DNA of 64,000 bases from positions 744,001 through 808,000 of the forward strand of contig CAWDEX010000001.1 in NCBI GenBank assembly GCA_963801475.1, given 5' to 3'. The translations under genes and the position numbers were made by a program. Origin of the DNA: DAOMFB01 sp963801475 (GTDB taxonomy: Bacteria; Acidobacteriota; Thermoanaerobaculia; UBA5066). Shown piece after piece: positions 35,338 to 45,000 of the stretch. The notes beneath the pieces were generated by a model. The model did no database searches, had not been told where the DNA came from, and saw only the letters and a program-made list of their open reading frames with translations. Position 1 is the first letter of the stretch, and every line of letters starts with the position of its first letter.

Positions 35338-36729
35338 ATGCGAAAGCGCCTCTCGATTCACAAGTTCGGCGGCACCTCCCTCGCGGACGCCGAGCGGATC
35401 CTCCGGGCCGCCGATCTCCTCCGCGCCGCCGCCCGCCGCGGGCAGGTGGTCGCCGTCGCCTCCGCGATGGGCGGAGTCACCGACCAGCTCCTCGCGGCCG
35501 CGCGCGACGCCGAAGGGGGCCGGATCGCGGCGGCACGCGCTCTCGTCGAGGCGCTTCGCGCCCGGCACGAGGAGACGGCGCGCGCCCTCGCACGCGCCAC
35601 AGAGGCCCGTGTCACCTTCGACGCCGGTGCGCTGGAGGAGCTGCTGACGGCTCTCTCCGGCGTCGCCCTCCTGCGGGAGCGCTCGCCCCGCGTCACCGAC
35701 CTGATCGCCTCCTTCGGCGAGCGGCTTTCCGCCCCCCTCGTCGCCGCGGCTCTCTCGGCGCGGGGTGTCCGGGCGGTCGCGGTGGATGCCCGGCGGATGC
35801 TCGTGACCGACGAGAAGCACGGCGCGGCCACCTGCGACCGGGCGCGAAGCGACGCGCGGGTCCGGCAGCTTCTCCTGCCGAAGCTCCGGAAGGGGATCGT
35901 CCCCGTGGTCACCGGCTTCATCGCGAGGAGCCCGCGCGGCGAGACGACGACGCTCGGCCGCTCGGGGTCGGACACGACGGCGGCCCTCCTCGGCGCCGCG
36001 CTTCACGCCCGCCAGGTCGTCATCTGGACCGACGTGGACGGCGTCCTCTCGGCCGACCCGCGGATGGTGCGTGGCGCCCGGCTCCTGCCCCGCCTCTCGT
36101 ACCGTGAGGCCGCCGAGATGACCTACTTCGGGGCGAAGGTGCTCCATTTCCCGGCCGTCATCCCGGCGATCGCCGCGGGGATCCCGCTCGTCATCCGGAA
36201 CTCCTACCGTCCGGAGGTGCCGGGGACGACCATCGCGGCGAAAGGAGACGGGCGGACGGGGATCCGCGCCGTGACGGCGATCCCGGGGATGTGCCTCCTG
36301 TCGCTCGACGGGCGCGGGATGACGGGCGTGCCCGGCATCGCGGCGCGCGTCTTCGGGGCGACGGCGCGCCTCGGCGTCTCGGTCGTCATGTTCTCGCAGG
36401 CCTCCTCGGAGCAGAACATCGCCCTCGTTCTTCCCGAGGCGGATCGCGCCCGGACCGTGGCCGCGCTGGAGCACGAGTTCCGGTACGAGAAGCTCTCCGG
36501 CGCCATCGACGGCGTCACGGCGCGCTCGCCCGTCGCCGTCGTGGCCGCCGTGGGCGAGGGGATGCGCGGCACGCCGGGGATCGCGGCGAAGGTCTTCGCG
36601 GCGGTCGCCCGCGCCGGCGTCAACGTCGAGGCGATCGCGCAGGGCTCGTCCGAGTGCAACATCAGCTTTGCGGTCGACGAGACCCACCGCGTTGTCGCGG
36701 TGCGCGCCCTCCACCGGGTCGTCACGTGA
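35338..36729 (+). CDS. lysC: aspartate kinase, monofunctional ThrA-type
   Basis: Phosphorylates aspartate, the first step to lysine, threonine and methionine. It has 463 residues. N-terminal KFGGTSLADAERI is the kinase signature, followed by GRSGSDTTAALLGAAL, IWTDVDGVLSADPR and YFGAKVLH. Two ACT domains follow, each with the motif GMTGVPGIAARVFGA or GMRGTPGIAAKVFAA and an SSE effector loop. The sequence resembles the kinase half of bifunctional ThrA, yet ends exactly where the homoserine dehydrogenase half would begin. First gene of an operon with thrB and thrC, so feedback control by threonine is likely. Confidence 0.9.
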   Translation: MRKRLSIHKFGGTSLADAERILRAADLLRAAARRGQVVAVASAMGGVTDQLLAAARDAEGGRIAAARALVEALRARHEETARALARATEARVTFDAGALEELLTALSGVALLRERSPRVTDLIASFGERLSAPLVAAALSARGVRAVAVDARRMLVTDEKHGAATCDRARSDARVRQLLLPKLRKGIVPVVTGFIARSPRGETTTLGRSGSDTTAALLGAALHARQVVIWTDVDGVLSADPRMVRGARLLPRLSYREAAEMTYFGAKVLHFPAVIPAIAAGIPLVIRNSYRPEVPGTTIAAKGDGRTGIRAVTAIPGMCLLSLDGRGMTGVPGIAARVFGATARLGVSVVMFSQASSEQNIALVLPEADRARTVAALEHEFRYEKLSGAIDGVTARSPVAVVAAVGEGMRGTPGIAAKVFAAVARAGVNVEAIAQGSSECNISFAVDETHRVVAVRALHRVVT

Positions 36730-37751
36730 TCCGGTCGAGGCGAGGCGCGTCATCTCGCAGGAAGGCGCCGGGTTTTCGTCTCCCTGACCCCCTCGACGGG
36801 AAGAGCGTCACCGTCTTCGCCCCGGCGTCGGTCGCGAACCTCGGCGTCGGCTTCGACGCGCTGGGCGTCGCGCTCGACGGCCCGGGCGACCTCGTGACGG
36901 CGCGCCTCGTCGAGACCCCTGGCGTCCGGCTCGCCTCCGTCGGCGGGGACGGCGGCCGCCTTCCGCGGGTGGCGCGCCGGAACACGGCCGGCGCGGCCGC
37001 CCTCGCCGTCCTCGAGGAGTTCGCCGGAAAAGGGCGATTCGGGTTCGAGCTGACGCTCGTCAAGGGACTGCCGCTCTCGAGCGGCCTCGGCTCCTCGGCG
37101 GCCTCGGCCGCGGCCGGCGCCTTCGCGGCGGCCCTTCTCCTCGGCATCGCGGACAAGACGAAGCTCCTCCGTGCCGCCCTCGCCGGAGAGCACGCGGCCG
37201 ACGGATCGTGGCACGGCGACAACGTCTTCGCCTCGCTCCTCGGCGGCCTGCGGCTCGTCCCCTCCTCGAGCCCCACCGGGCCGCTCTCGGCCCTCGCCCT
37301 TCCGGTCCCGCCGCGCCTCCGCTTCGTCCTCGTCCACCCGGATCTCGAGCTGACGACGCGGCAGGCCCGGCGCGTCCTTCCGAGGCGCGTGACCCTGGGA
37401 GACCACGTCCGGAACGGGGCCGCGTTCGCCGGCCTCGTCGCGGCGCTTCATTCCGGCGACCTCGCCGCGGCGGGGCGTTTCGCCGCCTCCGACACGATCG
37501 TCGAGCCGATCCGGGCCCCGCTCGTGCGCGGCTACGCGGCCGTCCGGCGGGCCATGGAGGAGGCCGGCGCCCTCGGGGTCGCCCTCGCGGGGGCCGGGCC
37601 GTCGCTCGTCGCCCTCTGCCCGGCGGGCGCCCCGGCCGCGCGGGTCGCCGCCGCCGCTGAGACGGCCTTCCGACGGGAGGGAATCGCCGCGGCGGCGCGG
37701 GTTCACCGGGTCGACATGCGCGGTGCACGGGTCGTCCGCAGGCTCTCGTAA
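36726..37751 (+). CDS. thrB: homoserine kinase
   Basis: GHMP kinase of 341 residues phosphorylating homoserine. ATP loop PLSSGLGSSAASAAAGA is characteristic; VFAPASVANLGVGFDALGVAL is the ThrB N-terminal motif and GVALAGAGPSLVAL the C-terminal one. GTG at 36726 overlaps the lysC stop (GTGA); the first 25 residues are an unusual basic lead, so a later start cannot be excluded. Confidence 0.92.
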   Translation: MIRSRRGASSRRKAPGFRLPDPLDGKSVTVFAPASVANLGVGFDALGVALDGPGDLVTARLVETPGVRLASVGGDGGRLPRVARRNTAGAAALAVLEEFAGKGRFGFELTLVKGLPLSSGLGSSAASAAAGAFAAALLLGIADKTKLLRAALAGEHAADGSWHGDNVFASLLGGLRLVPSSSPTGPLSALALPVPPRLRFVLVHPDLELTTRQARRVLPRRVTLGDHVRNGAAFAGLVAALHSGDLAAAGRFAASDTIVEPIRAPLVRGYAAVRRAMEEAGALGVALAGAGPSLVALCPAGAPAARVAAAAETAFRREGIAAAARVHRVDMRGARVVRRLS

Positions 37752-37754
37752 ACT
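37749..37754 (+). promoter_or_regulatory. -10 element TAAACT upstream of thrC
   Basis: TAAACT, containing the thrB stop codon, ends six bases before the thrC GTG. It suggests an internal leaderless promoter in the threonine operon. Confidence 0.4.
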
Positions 37755-37760
37755 GCTTCC

Positions 37761-39068
37761 GTGACATCGACGGCCGTCTCCGCCTCATTTCGCTGTCTGG
37801 ACTGCCGGGCGGCCGCGCCCCTCTCCCAGGTCTCGTCGTCCTGCGCATCCTGTGGCGGCCTGCTCGAAGTGCACGCGGACCTGAAGGCCTGGGGGCGCAG
37901 CGGGGCCGAATGGCGAGACCTCTTCGACCGGCGGCGGGCGGCCCTCCCTTCGGAGGCGACGCCGCCCCACCAAAAGAGCGGTGTCTGGCGCTTCCGGGAG
38001 CTCCTTCTCCCGGACTTGCCGGAGCGCGACATCGTGTCGAAGCCGGAAGGGGGGACGCGCCTCTACCCGGGACGCGCCCTCGGCGAGGCGTTCGACCTGT
38101 CGCGTCTCTTCGTGAAGCACGAGGGGGAGAACCCGACCCTCTCCTTCAAGGACCGGGGAATGACGGCGGGCGTTTCGTGGGCGAAGCACCTCGGCCTCGC
38201 CGACGTCGCCTGCGCGTCCACCGGGGACACCTCGGCGGCGCTCGCAGCCTACGCGGCCGAGGTGCCGGGAATGCGGGCCATCGTCCTCCTCCCGCACGCG
38301 AAGATCACCGACGAGCAGCTCTCGCAGGCGCTCCACTACGGCGCCACGACGCTCGGCCTCGACACGGACTTCGACGGTTGCATGCGCCTCGTCACGGAGC
38401 TGACCCGCGTCCGCCCGATCTACCTTCTCAACTCGCGGAACTCCGTCCGGATCGAAGGACAGAAGACGATCGGATGGGAGGCGATCCAGGACCTCGGCTG
38501 GGAAGTCCCCGACTGGATCGTCGTCCCGGTCGGGAATGCGGGAAACGTCTCGGCCATCGGGAAAGGGCTCCGCGAGTGGCTCGAGCTGGGGATCATCGGG
38601 AAGAAGCCCCGTCTCGCCGGCATCCAGGCCGAGGCGGCAGACCCCTTCTACCAATCGTACGAGACGGGATTCCGCCAGCGCGTCACCCGTGTCGCGGGGG
38701 ACACCGCGGCCTCGGCCATCCGGATCGGCGCCCCGGTCTCGCATCCGAAGGCGGAGCGCGAGATCCGCTTCTTCGACGGCGTCGTGGCGCGCGTTTCGGA
38801 GGAAGAGCTTCTCGACGCCGGCGCCCTTGCCAACCGCAGCGGCCTCGCTCTCTGTCCGAACTCGGCCGTCGCCCTCGCCGGTGCGCGGAAGCTGCGCCGC
38901 GAAGGGGTCATCCGGAAGGACGATCTGGTGGTCGTCGTGGCCACCGCCCACGCCCTGAAGTTCGCGGGCACGGCCGCGGCCTACCACCGGAGCGGGGCAC
39001 GGTTCGCCAACCCGCCGCGCCGCCTCGCGGCGACGCTGGACGCGGTGCTGGGCGCTCTGGGTTCCTAG
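37761..39068 (+). CDS. thrC: threonine synthase
   Basis: PLP enzyme of 435 residues turning phosphohomoserine into threonine. The N terminus carries a zinc-ribbon-like pair, FRCLDCRAA and SSCASCGGLLEV, as in several bacterial and archaeal threonine synthases. The Schiff-base lysine is K130 in NPTLSFKDRGMTAG, and VPVGNAGNVSAIGKGL is the phosphate-binding loop. GTG at 37761, nine bases after thrB. Confidence 0.9.
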   Translation: MTSTAVSASFRCLDCRAAAPLSQVSSSCASCGGLLEVHADLKAWGRSGAEWRDLFDRRRAALPSEATPPHQKSGVWRFRELLLPDLPERDIVSKPEGGTRLYPGRALGEAFDLSRLFVKHEGENPTLSFKDRGMTAGVSWAKHLGLADVACASTGDTSAALAAYAAEVPGMRAIVLLPHAKITDEQLSQALHYGATTLGLDTDFDGCMRLVTELTRVRPIYLLNSRNSVRIEGQKTIGWEAIQDLGWEVPDWIVVPVGNAGNVSAIGKGLREWLELGIIGKKPRLAGIQAEAADPFYQSYETGFRQRVTRVAGDTAASAIRIGAPVSHPKAEREIRFFDGVVARVSEEELLDAGALANRSGLALCPNSAVALAGARKLRREGVIRKDDLVVVVATAHALKFAGTAAAYHRSGARFANPPRRLAATLDAVLGALGS

Positions 39069-39134
39069 TGCCGTGGCGGGCCGGTCCCGCCGCCGCGGTA
39101 CGGTATTCTTGACCGTTTCTTGGAGGTGACGCGA

Positions 39135-39626
39135 ATGGAACGGGGAAGGTTCACGTTGTCGGTCGCCCTGGCGCTCTCGATCCTCGCGTGCGGCGGCTCC
39201 AAACAGGAGACGGCCTCCGCCCCTCCGGCCAAGGCGAGCGCGCCCGAGGCGCCGACTGCGGCCCAGAAGGGGACGAGCGTGGAGGCATTCCGGATGGGCC
39301 GGTCGATCGGACCGCAGGGTTTCGCGGTGGACGAGGGGGGCCCGTGGGGACAGGGAGATCCCGTCAACTACACGTTCGGAATCCGGAACCTCCCCGCGGG
39401 CGCGCAGATCGAGCTCATCATCACGGCCGCGACCGACAAGAAGAAGGTCTTCGACGAGAAGAAGACCCCCGACGCCTCGGGACAGGTGGCTTTCACGGCG
39501 CCGGACACGCGGATCTGGGCGGTGGATGACTACGAGACGCAGATCCTGATGGTCACCGGCGACGCCACGGTGACCCTCGGGAAGCACTCCTTCAAGATGG
39601 GCGCCTCGAAGCGCCCGGCGAAGTAG
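39135..39626 (+). CDS. putative lipoprotein, beta-sandwich type
   Basis: Protein of 163 residues, family not recognised. ATG at 39135 is chosen for GGAGG at 39122-39126; a TTG further upstream overlaps that site. Residues 1-18 are a signal peptide with lipobox ILAC and lipidation cysteine C19. An Ala/Pro/Ser linker is followed by about 110 residues with alternating strands (VNYTFGIRNLPAGAQIELII, GQVAFTAPDTRIWAVDDYE), which looks like a small immunoglobulin-like fold. Located after thrC but with its own ribosome site; a GGCGGG/CCCGCC stem at 39075-39091 separates them. Confidence 0.6.
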   Translation: MERGRFTLSVALALSILACGGSKQETASAPPAKASAPEAPTAAQKGTSVEAFRMGRSIGPQGFAVDEGGPWGQGDPVNYTFGIRNLPAGAQIELIITAATDKKKVFDEKKTPDASGQVAFTAPDTRIWAVDDYETQILMVTGDATVTLGKHSFKMGASKRPAK

Positions 39627-39842
39627 GCCGCGCCGCCTTCAACCTCCGTCAGGGTTCGACGACGACGACGGCGCCGAGCGGCCGCCCCGGGTCGGTCGGG
39701 AGAGTTCCCACGGGGAGCACGCGGGCGCGACGGCGACCCAGACCCCGAGGACGAAGAGCGCGAGCCCTCCGGACCGCCGCGGTGCTTCGCGAAGCGGACG
39801 GAGAAGAAGCAGTCCCGCGCCCGCTCACGCCCCGGCCATCCC
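39627..39842. other. 216-base gap between convergent genes
   Basis: No supported gene. The minus strand has a short open stretch with one hydrophobic segment (LALFVLGVWVAVAP) but no plausible start codon; it could be a gene remnant. No clear terminator hairpin. Confidence 0.3.
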
Positions 39843-40619
39843 TCAGCCTTGGGCGGCTTCCGTCGCGCTCCGGATGAGCATCAGCGTCGTGGTCCCGATC
39901 TCGAACTCCGTCCGGTTCTCGATCTCCACGCGCGAGACGCGCTGCTCGCCGATCCAGGTGCCGTTCGTCGAGTTCAGGTCGACGAGAAACACCCTGTCGT
40001 CGAGGACCTCGATGGCGGCATGCTGCCGCGAGCACTGGATGTCGGCGACGACGATGTCGGCCTGTGCGCGGCCGATGACGACCTTTGGCTTCGCAATCTC
40101 GAAAATGCGGCCCGCCTCGGGCCCCGAGATGCAGGCGAGCGAGAAACGGTAGCCGACGGGAAGCCTCAGCCGGCGCTCGTGACCGCCCGCCTCCACGGCG
40201 GCCGCCTTGTCGGTCGCCATGCCTTCGCGGAATCCCGGCGGGGGGGCCGTGGCATCGGGAGCGGGAGCCTCGTCGAGCGGGCTCGAGGGCGGCGCTACGC
40301 TTGGGACCGCGCGAGCCGGGGCGCCGGGAATCACCGCACGCTTCCGCTTGCTCGCCTCGGTCAGGGCGGTTTCGTCGAGGGCGAAGTCGTCCGGGCCAGG
40401 CAGGGCGGGGCGCGTCTCGGCCGGAGGCGCGGGGGCGGGAGGGGGCGGCGGCGGGGGCGCCGGGCGCGGAGCCGGCCGAGCGCCCCCCCCGCCGGCCGGG
40501 TTCGTGATCTCGAAGACGGTGCCGCACTTCGTGCACCGGATCTTCTTCGTCAGGGCGCCGGCGAAGCGGCTCTCGTCGTAGTTGTAGCGCGCCTGACAGG
40601 AGGAACACTGGATGATCAA
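39843..40619 (-). CDS. zinc-ribbon and FHA-domain protein
   Basis: Protein of 258 residues. A TTG at 40619 is the best start: it reads IIQCSSCQARYNYDESRF, exactly the MJ0042-type zinc-ribbon pattern, with C5, C8, C29 and C32, and GGAGGAG lies about a dozen bases upstream. A proline-rich linker spans about 45-150. The FHA domain at about 165-255 has VVIGRAQADIVVADIQCSRQHAAIEV and LVDLNSTNGTWIG, so the phosphothreonine-binding residues (R, S, H, N) are kept. FHA domains read phosphorylated partners, but no Ser/Thr kinase gene is in the window. Likely signalling role. Confidence 0.82.
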   Translation of the reverse strand: MIIQCSSCQARYNYDESRFAGALTKKIRCTKCGTVFEITNPAGGGGARPAPRPAPPPPPPPAPAPPAETRPALPGPDDFALDETALTEASKRKRAVIPGAPARAVPSVAPPSSPLDEAPAPDATAPPPGFREGMATDKAAAVEAGGHERRLRLPVGYRFSLACISGPEAGRIFEIAKPKVVIGRAQADIVVADIQCSRQHAAIEVLDDRVFLVDLNSTNGTWIGEQRVSRVEIENRTEFEIGTTTLMLIRSATEAAQG

Positions 40620-40686
40620 AGCCGTCTCTTCTCCTCCGCTTGAGGCTCCGGGTGCGTTGGCACGATTAGAACGCGGGCCGTCCCGT

Positions 40687-41868
40687 TCAGCAAGCCGCTC
40701 CCCCCCGCGCGGCACGGGCCCAGACGCGTGGAACGACGGCGAGGAGGCGGTCGATCTCCTCCGGACGCGTCGTCCAGCCGAACGAGAAACGAAGGGTGCC
40801 GCGCGCCTCCTCCGGAGAGAGGCCGATGGCGAGCAGGACGGAACTGGGCTTCGTCGTCCCGCTGGCACAGGCCGATCCGCTGGAAGCGGCGATGCCTTCG
40901 AGATCGAGGGCGGCGAGCAGGATCTCGCCGGAGACGCCGGGGAAGACGGCCGACGTGGCCGTCGGGAGCCGGAGGACGCCGGCGCGCGAGGTCCCGTTCA
41001 ACTTGAGGCCGGGGACGGCCGCGTGCAGGCCCTCCTCGAAGCGGTCGCGGAGGGCGGCGAGCCGGGCGCTTTCCGACGCCTGGCGGCTGACGGCGAGCTT
41101 GATGGCCGCGCCGAGGCCGACGATCGCAGCGACGTTCTCCGTCCCGGCGCGACGCCCCTTCTCCTGGCTTCCCCCCGCTGCGAGCGCCGCCAGGCGCGTC
41201 CCTTTGCGGACCCAGAGCGCGCCGGCCCCTTTCGGGCCCCCGAACTTGTGGGCCGTGAGGGAGAGGAGGTCCACTCCGAGCGCGGCGGCGTCGACGGGGA
41301 TCTTCCCGATGGCCTGCACGGCGTCGGTGTGTGCGAGGACTCCGGCCGCCCGGGCGCGCATCGCGAGCCGCGGCAGCTCTCCGTTCACGACGCCCGTCTC
41401 GTTGTTGGCGAGGAGAGCCGACACGAGCGCCGCCTTGCCGTCGAGTTGTGACTCGAGCGCTTCGCGCACGGGCAGCCCGTCGCCGTCGACGGGCAGCGCG
41501 GCGGCCTCGAATCCGAGAGAAACGAGCGCCCGCGCCGCCTCTCGAACGGCGGGGTGCTCGGTCGCGGTGAAGAGGATCCTCGACCGGGCCGGATCGAGAT
41601 CGCGGGCCGGGATCGCGGCGCCCCGCACCGCGAGGTTGTCGGACTCGGTCCCTCCCGAGGTGAAGACGACCTCTTCGGGCCTTCCTCCGATCGCCCCCGC
41701 CACTTCGGCGCGGGCCTTCTCGACGGCTTCTCGCGCGGCGCGCCCCGCGGCATGGACGGAGGAAGGGTTTCCCGAAAACGCCATCCAGGGCGCCATCGCG
41801 TCCACGACTTCGGGGAAGACGGGCGTGGTGGCATGGTGGTCGGCGTAGAGCAAGTCGCTGTCGCGCAA
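40687..41868 (-). CDS. cysteine desulfurase, NifS/IscS-like
   Basis: PLP enzyme of 393 residues that takes sulfur from cysteine for iron-sulfur clusters or thiolation. YADHHATTPVFPEV, NPSSVHAAGRAAR, the PLP lysine in LTAHKFGGPKGAG (about residue 210), GRRAGTENVAAIV and the catalytic cysteine loop SSGSACASGTTKPS are all present. Start is a TTG (LRDSDLLYADHHATT); no ATG or GTG fits so close to the conserved N terminus. Stand-alone: no iscU or mnmA next to it. Confidence 0.9.
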   Translation of the reverse strand: MRDSDLLYADHHATTPVFPEVVDAMAPWMAFSGNPSSVHAAGRAAREAVEKARAEVAGAIGGRPEEVVFTSGGTESDNLAVRGAAIPARDLDPARSRILFTATEHPAVREAARALVSLGFEAAALPVDGDGLPVREALESQLDGKAALVSALLANNETGVVNGELPRLAMRARAAGVLAHTDAVQAIGKIPVDAAALGVDLLSLTAHKFGGPKGAGALWVRKGTRLAALAAGGSQEKGRRAGTENVAAIVGLGAAIKLAVSRQASESARLAALRDRFEEGLHAAVPGLKLNGTSRAGVLRLPTATSAVFPGVSGEILLAALDLEGIAASSGSACASGTTKPSSVLLAIGLSPEEARGTLRFSFGWTTRPEEIDRLLAVVPRVWARAARGGAAC

Positions 41869-41889
41869 GGCGTTCGGCTCTCCGGTCCG

Positions 41890-41895
41890 ATTCTA
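41890..41895 (-). promoter_or_regulatory. -10 element TAGAAT upstream of the cysteine desulfurase
   Basis: Minus-strand TAGAAT, 21 bases before the TTG start, leaving room for a short leader with GGAG. Confidence 0.35.
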
Positions 41896-41958
41896 TCTGC
41901 GCGGGCCGGCCGCCTCCGGTCCCGGTGGCTCCAACCCGCTTCGACGTGGAATCCGTAT

Positions 41959-42000
41959 TGCGATACGCGAGAATCGCATGCCGTGAGGACGCGATCGCAT
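41959..42000 (+). repeat. ATCGCAT/TGCGAT operator-like repeats at the start of the VWFA gene
   Basis: TGCGAT at 41959-41964 and ATCGCA at 41973-41978 form an inverted repeat. ATCGCAT is repeated directly at 41973-41979 and 41994-42000, 21 bases apart (two helical turns), and the second copy sits in the palindrome GCGATCGC. The start codon at 41983 lies between the copies, so a bound protein or RNA structure could affect expression. Confidence 0.35.
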
Positions 42001-45000
42001 CGGCCGAGGTTCCCACGCCCGGGAGCAGGAACGCTCCTTTTGGCCGGAGCCCTGATCTCCGCACTCCGCGCGCCGGGGCAGGTGCCCGCCCCCGCGCCGT
42101 CGCCGGTCCCCTCGCCGCCCCCCTCGTCCGTCTCCTCGCCGGCACCCGCGCCGGCCACGGGGCCGGCGGCCGACCCCGAGGAGGCGCGGCGGAGGCTCGA
42201 GGCGCTGAATCTCTTCAGCCGGATCGACGACGACCGGGCCGTCGTGTACGCGTTCTCGGGCGCGCCGGACGCCCGGACGATCGTCCGCTGCCCCCGGCTG
42301 TTCCGGGAGGTCGAGGTCTGGACCTATCTGGAGCACCCCCGGCTCGGGCGCAACGCCCGTGCCATCTTCTTCCCCGAGCCGGGGACGGGGGTGTACCGGT
42401 ACTGGACGCTCCTGGACGGCGAGGCCCTCCTCTTCGCCCCGGAGGCGCACCTGACGTTCGACGCCCTCGACCCGCAGAAGACGACCTGCGCGGAAGCGGC
42501 CGTCCTGAAGGCCGCGGTGGCCGAGGTGACCGCCCGGCAGAAGGACCGGAGCGGCGGGCTGACGGAGCGCGGCCTCCTGGCCGTGGCCCGGGAAGCTCTC
42601 GCAAAGGCCCCGGTTCCCACCGCGACGCCGGTGCCGGTCCTCGTCTCGAACAAGCCGCTCACCTCGAAGGAGCGGAAGAAGCTCGAGGCGGAGCTTCCCG
42701 ACAAATACCGGCGGTTCCTCGAGGAGGTCGATCCGATCCTGACGGACCTCGAACGCGACACGATGCTCCGCCTGACGTCCGACTACCAGCGCGACCGGTT
42801 CATCGAGGAGTTCTGGAAACGCCGGTCGCTCGGCCCCGACGGGCTCCGGATCGAGTTCCGTGACATCTACGAGCTGCGCGTGGCGCAGGCGCGCGAGCTC
42901 TTCCGGAACCTCCACTGCGACCAGGCGCGGGTCTACATCGTGCACGGCCCCCCCGACGGCCGCCGCAAGTTCGAGTGCGTCGACGTCCTCTATCCGGTCG
43001 AGCTCTGGTACTACGAGCGGCTCGAGGCCCTGAAGATGTCGAAGGTGCTCCTGCTCTTCTACCAGCCGTTCGGCGCGGGCGACTACCGCCTCTGGACGCC
43101 GCCGGACGGGCGGAACGCCATCATCGTCGGGGGGATGCCGGGGATGGCGTCGAGCCCGCGGCGGGTGAACCCGACCAGCTGCTTCGAGTACTCCGACGTC
43201 ATCAGGGCGCTGAACCAGATCGAGTCGCAATGGGGCATCACGGGCGCCATGAAGATGGGCGGGGAGCTGAAGGAGGGGCCGAAGCCCAGCGACGTCGAAG
43301 GGGCGGACGCCATCCTTCAGATGACGACCGACGTACCGCCCGACGCGGTCCGCATGCCGCTCCAGCGTGCCCTCCGCTTCCCGGAGATGGTCGGCAGCAA
43401 GATGAGGATGGAGCTGACCCTCCTGCTCGAACGGGGCTCGCTCGCGACGAAGTCGATGGGGCCCGTGGATTTCTTCGATTTCGACGTGGTCGGAGAAGTC
43501 GTGAAGGGGGGGCGGCTCGTCGACAACTTCCGGTACCGGTTCGACTTCCCGACGACCTCGGTCTCCGGTCCGTTCGTTCCGCTGAAGGTCGAACGGGAGC
43601 TCTTTCCGGGGGAGTACCGGATCAAGGTTAAGGTCGCCGACGCCAACCGGAACGCGGCCGGTCTCGTGGAGGAAACGGTCCAGGTCCCGGACGTGCCCGA
43701 CGTGGCGCTGAGTCCCGAGGAGAAGGCGGCCCGCGACGCAGGGCGGGCGGCCGTGGCGCGGCTCGTCGCCGAGGCGGAGACGCCCAAAGGGACGATCGTC
43801 TTCCTTCCGATCGCGCGCGAGTTCGCGACGGGGCTCGTCCGCTTCGAGACGCGAACGTCGTCGCCGGACGTGGCGTCTGCCGACTTCTACCTCGACGGCG
43901 TGAAAATCTCGACGAAGCGCCGACCGCCCTTCGCGGTCGACCTCGATCTCGGCGAACTTCCGCGCCGGCACGTCGTGAAGGTCGTCGCCAGCGCGAAGAA
44001 CGGGAAGGTCCTCGGCGAGGACCAGATGACCCTGAACGAGGGACGCGAGGCGTTCCGCGTCCGGATCACGGCGCCCGCCAAGGGAGCGAAGCTCGCGGGG
44101 CCGGTCCGGGTCGTGGCCGACCTCGCCGTTCCCGAGACGAAGGAGCTCGAAGGGCTCGAGTTCTACGTCAACGAGACGCTCGCGGGCGTCCTGAAGCAGC
44201 CGCCCTGGGAGAAGCTGGTCGACGTGCCGCGGTCGAAGGACCTCGGGTTTCTCCGGGTCGTGGCCTCGCTGACCGACGGCACGAAGGCGGAGGATCTCCG
44301 CTACTACAACGCGCCGAAGTACCTGACCGAGGAGCGCGTCCAGGCCATCGAGCTCTACACGTCGGTCCTGTCGAAGGGACGGCCGGTGACGGGCCTCTCG
44401 AAAGAAGCCTTCACGATCCTCGAGGACGGCGTGCCGCAGACCCTCGACGGCTTCGAGGTCGTGACGAACCTCCCGCTGTCGCTGGGGATCGGCATCGACA
44501 CTTCCGGGTCGATGGAAGAGACGCTGGTCGACGCGCAGAAGGCGGCCAGCGAGTTCCTCAAGGACGTCATGACGCCCCGGGACCGCTGCTTCCTGGTGAA
44601 CTTCGACAACGAGCCGCAGCTCGTCACGCGCTTCACGACGGACCGCGAGCGTCTCGCGCAGGCGATGGCCGGGATGCGGGCCCAGGGCTCCACGGCGCTC
44701 TGGGATGCCGTCGTCTACGGTCTCTTCCAGTTCCAGGGCGTGCGCGGCCGGAAGGCCTACGTCATCCTGACGGACGGCGAGGACCGGTCGTCGAAGTTCG
44801 CCTTCGAAGCCGCCCTCGACTACGCGAAGAAATCGGGGGTGGCCCTCTACTTCATCGGGCTCCGGATCCCCGGGACGCAGCTGGAGGTCCGCTCGAAGCT
44901 GTCGAAGCTCTCGCGCGAGACGGGAGGCGCCGCCTACTTCGTCCAGTCGTCCCAGGGACTCGCGCGCATCTACGCCGAGATCAACGAGGAGCTCCGGAGC

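Noticed and set aside
39649..40608. Minus-strand frame of 319 codons
   Set aside because: Overlaps the FHA gene out of frame; the FHA frame has clear domain motifs and this one does not.
41983..42030. Earlier start of the VWFA gene in the open frame from 41554
   Set aside because: The earlier part is antisense to the cysteine desulfurase and would bury the signal peptide.
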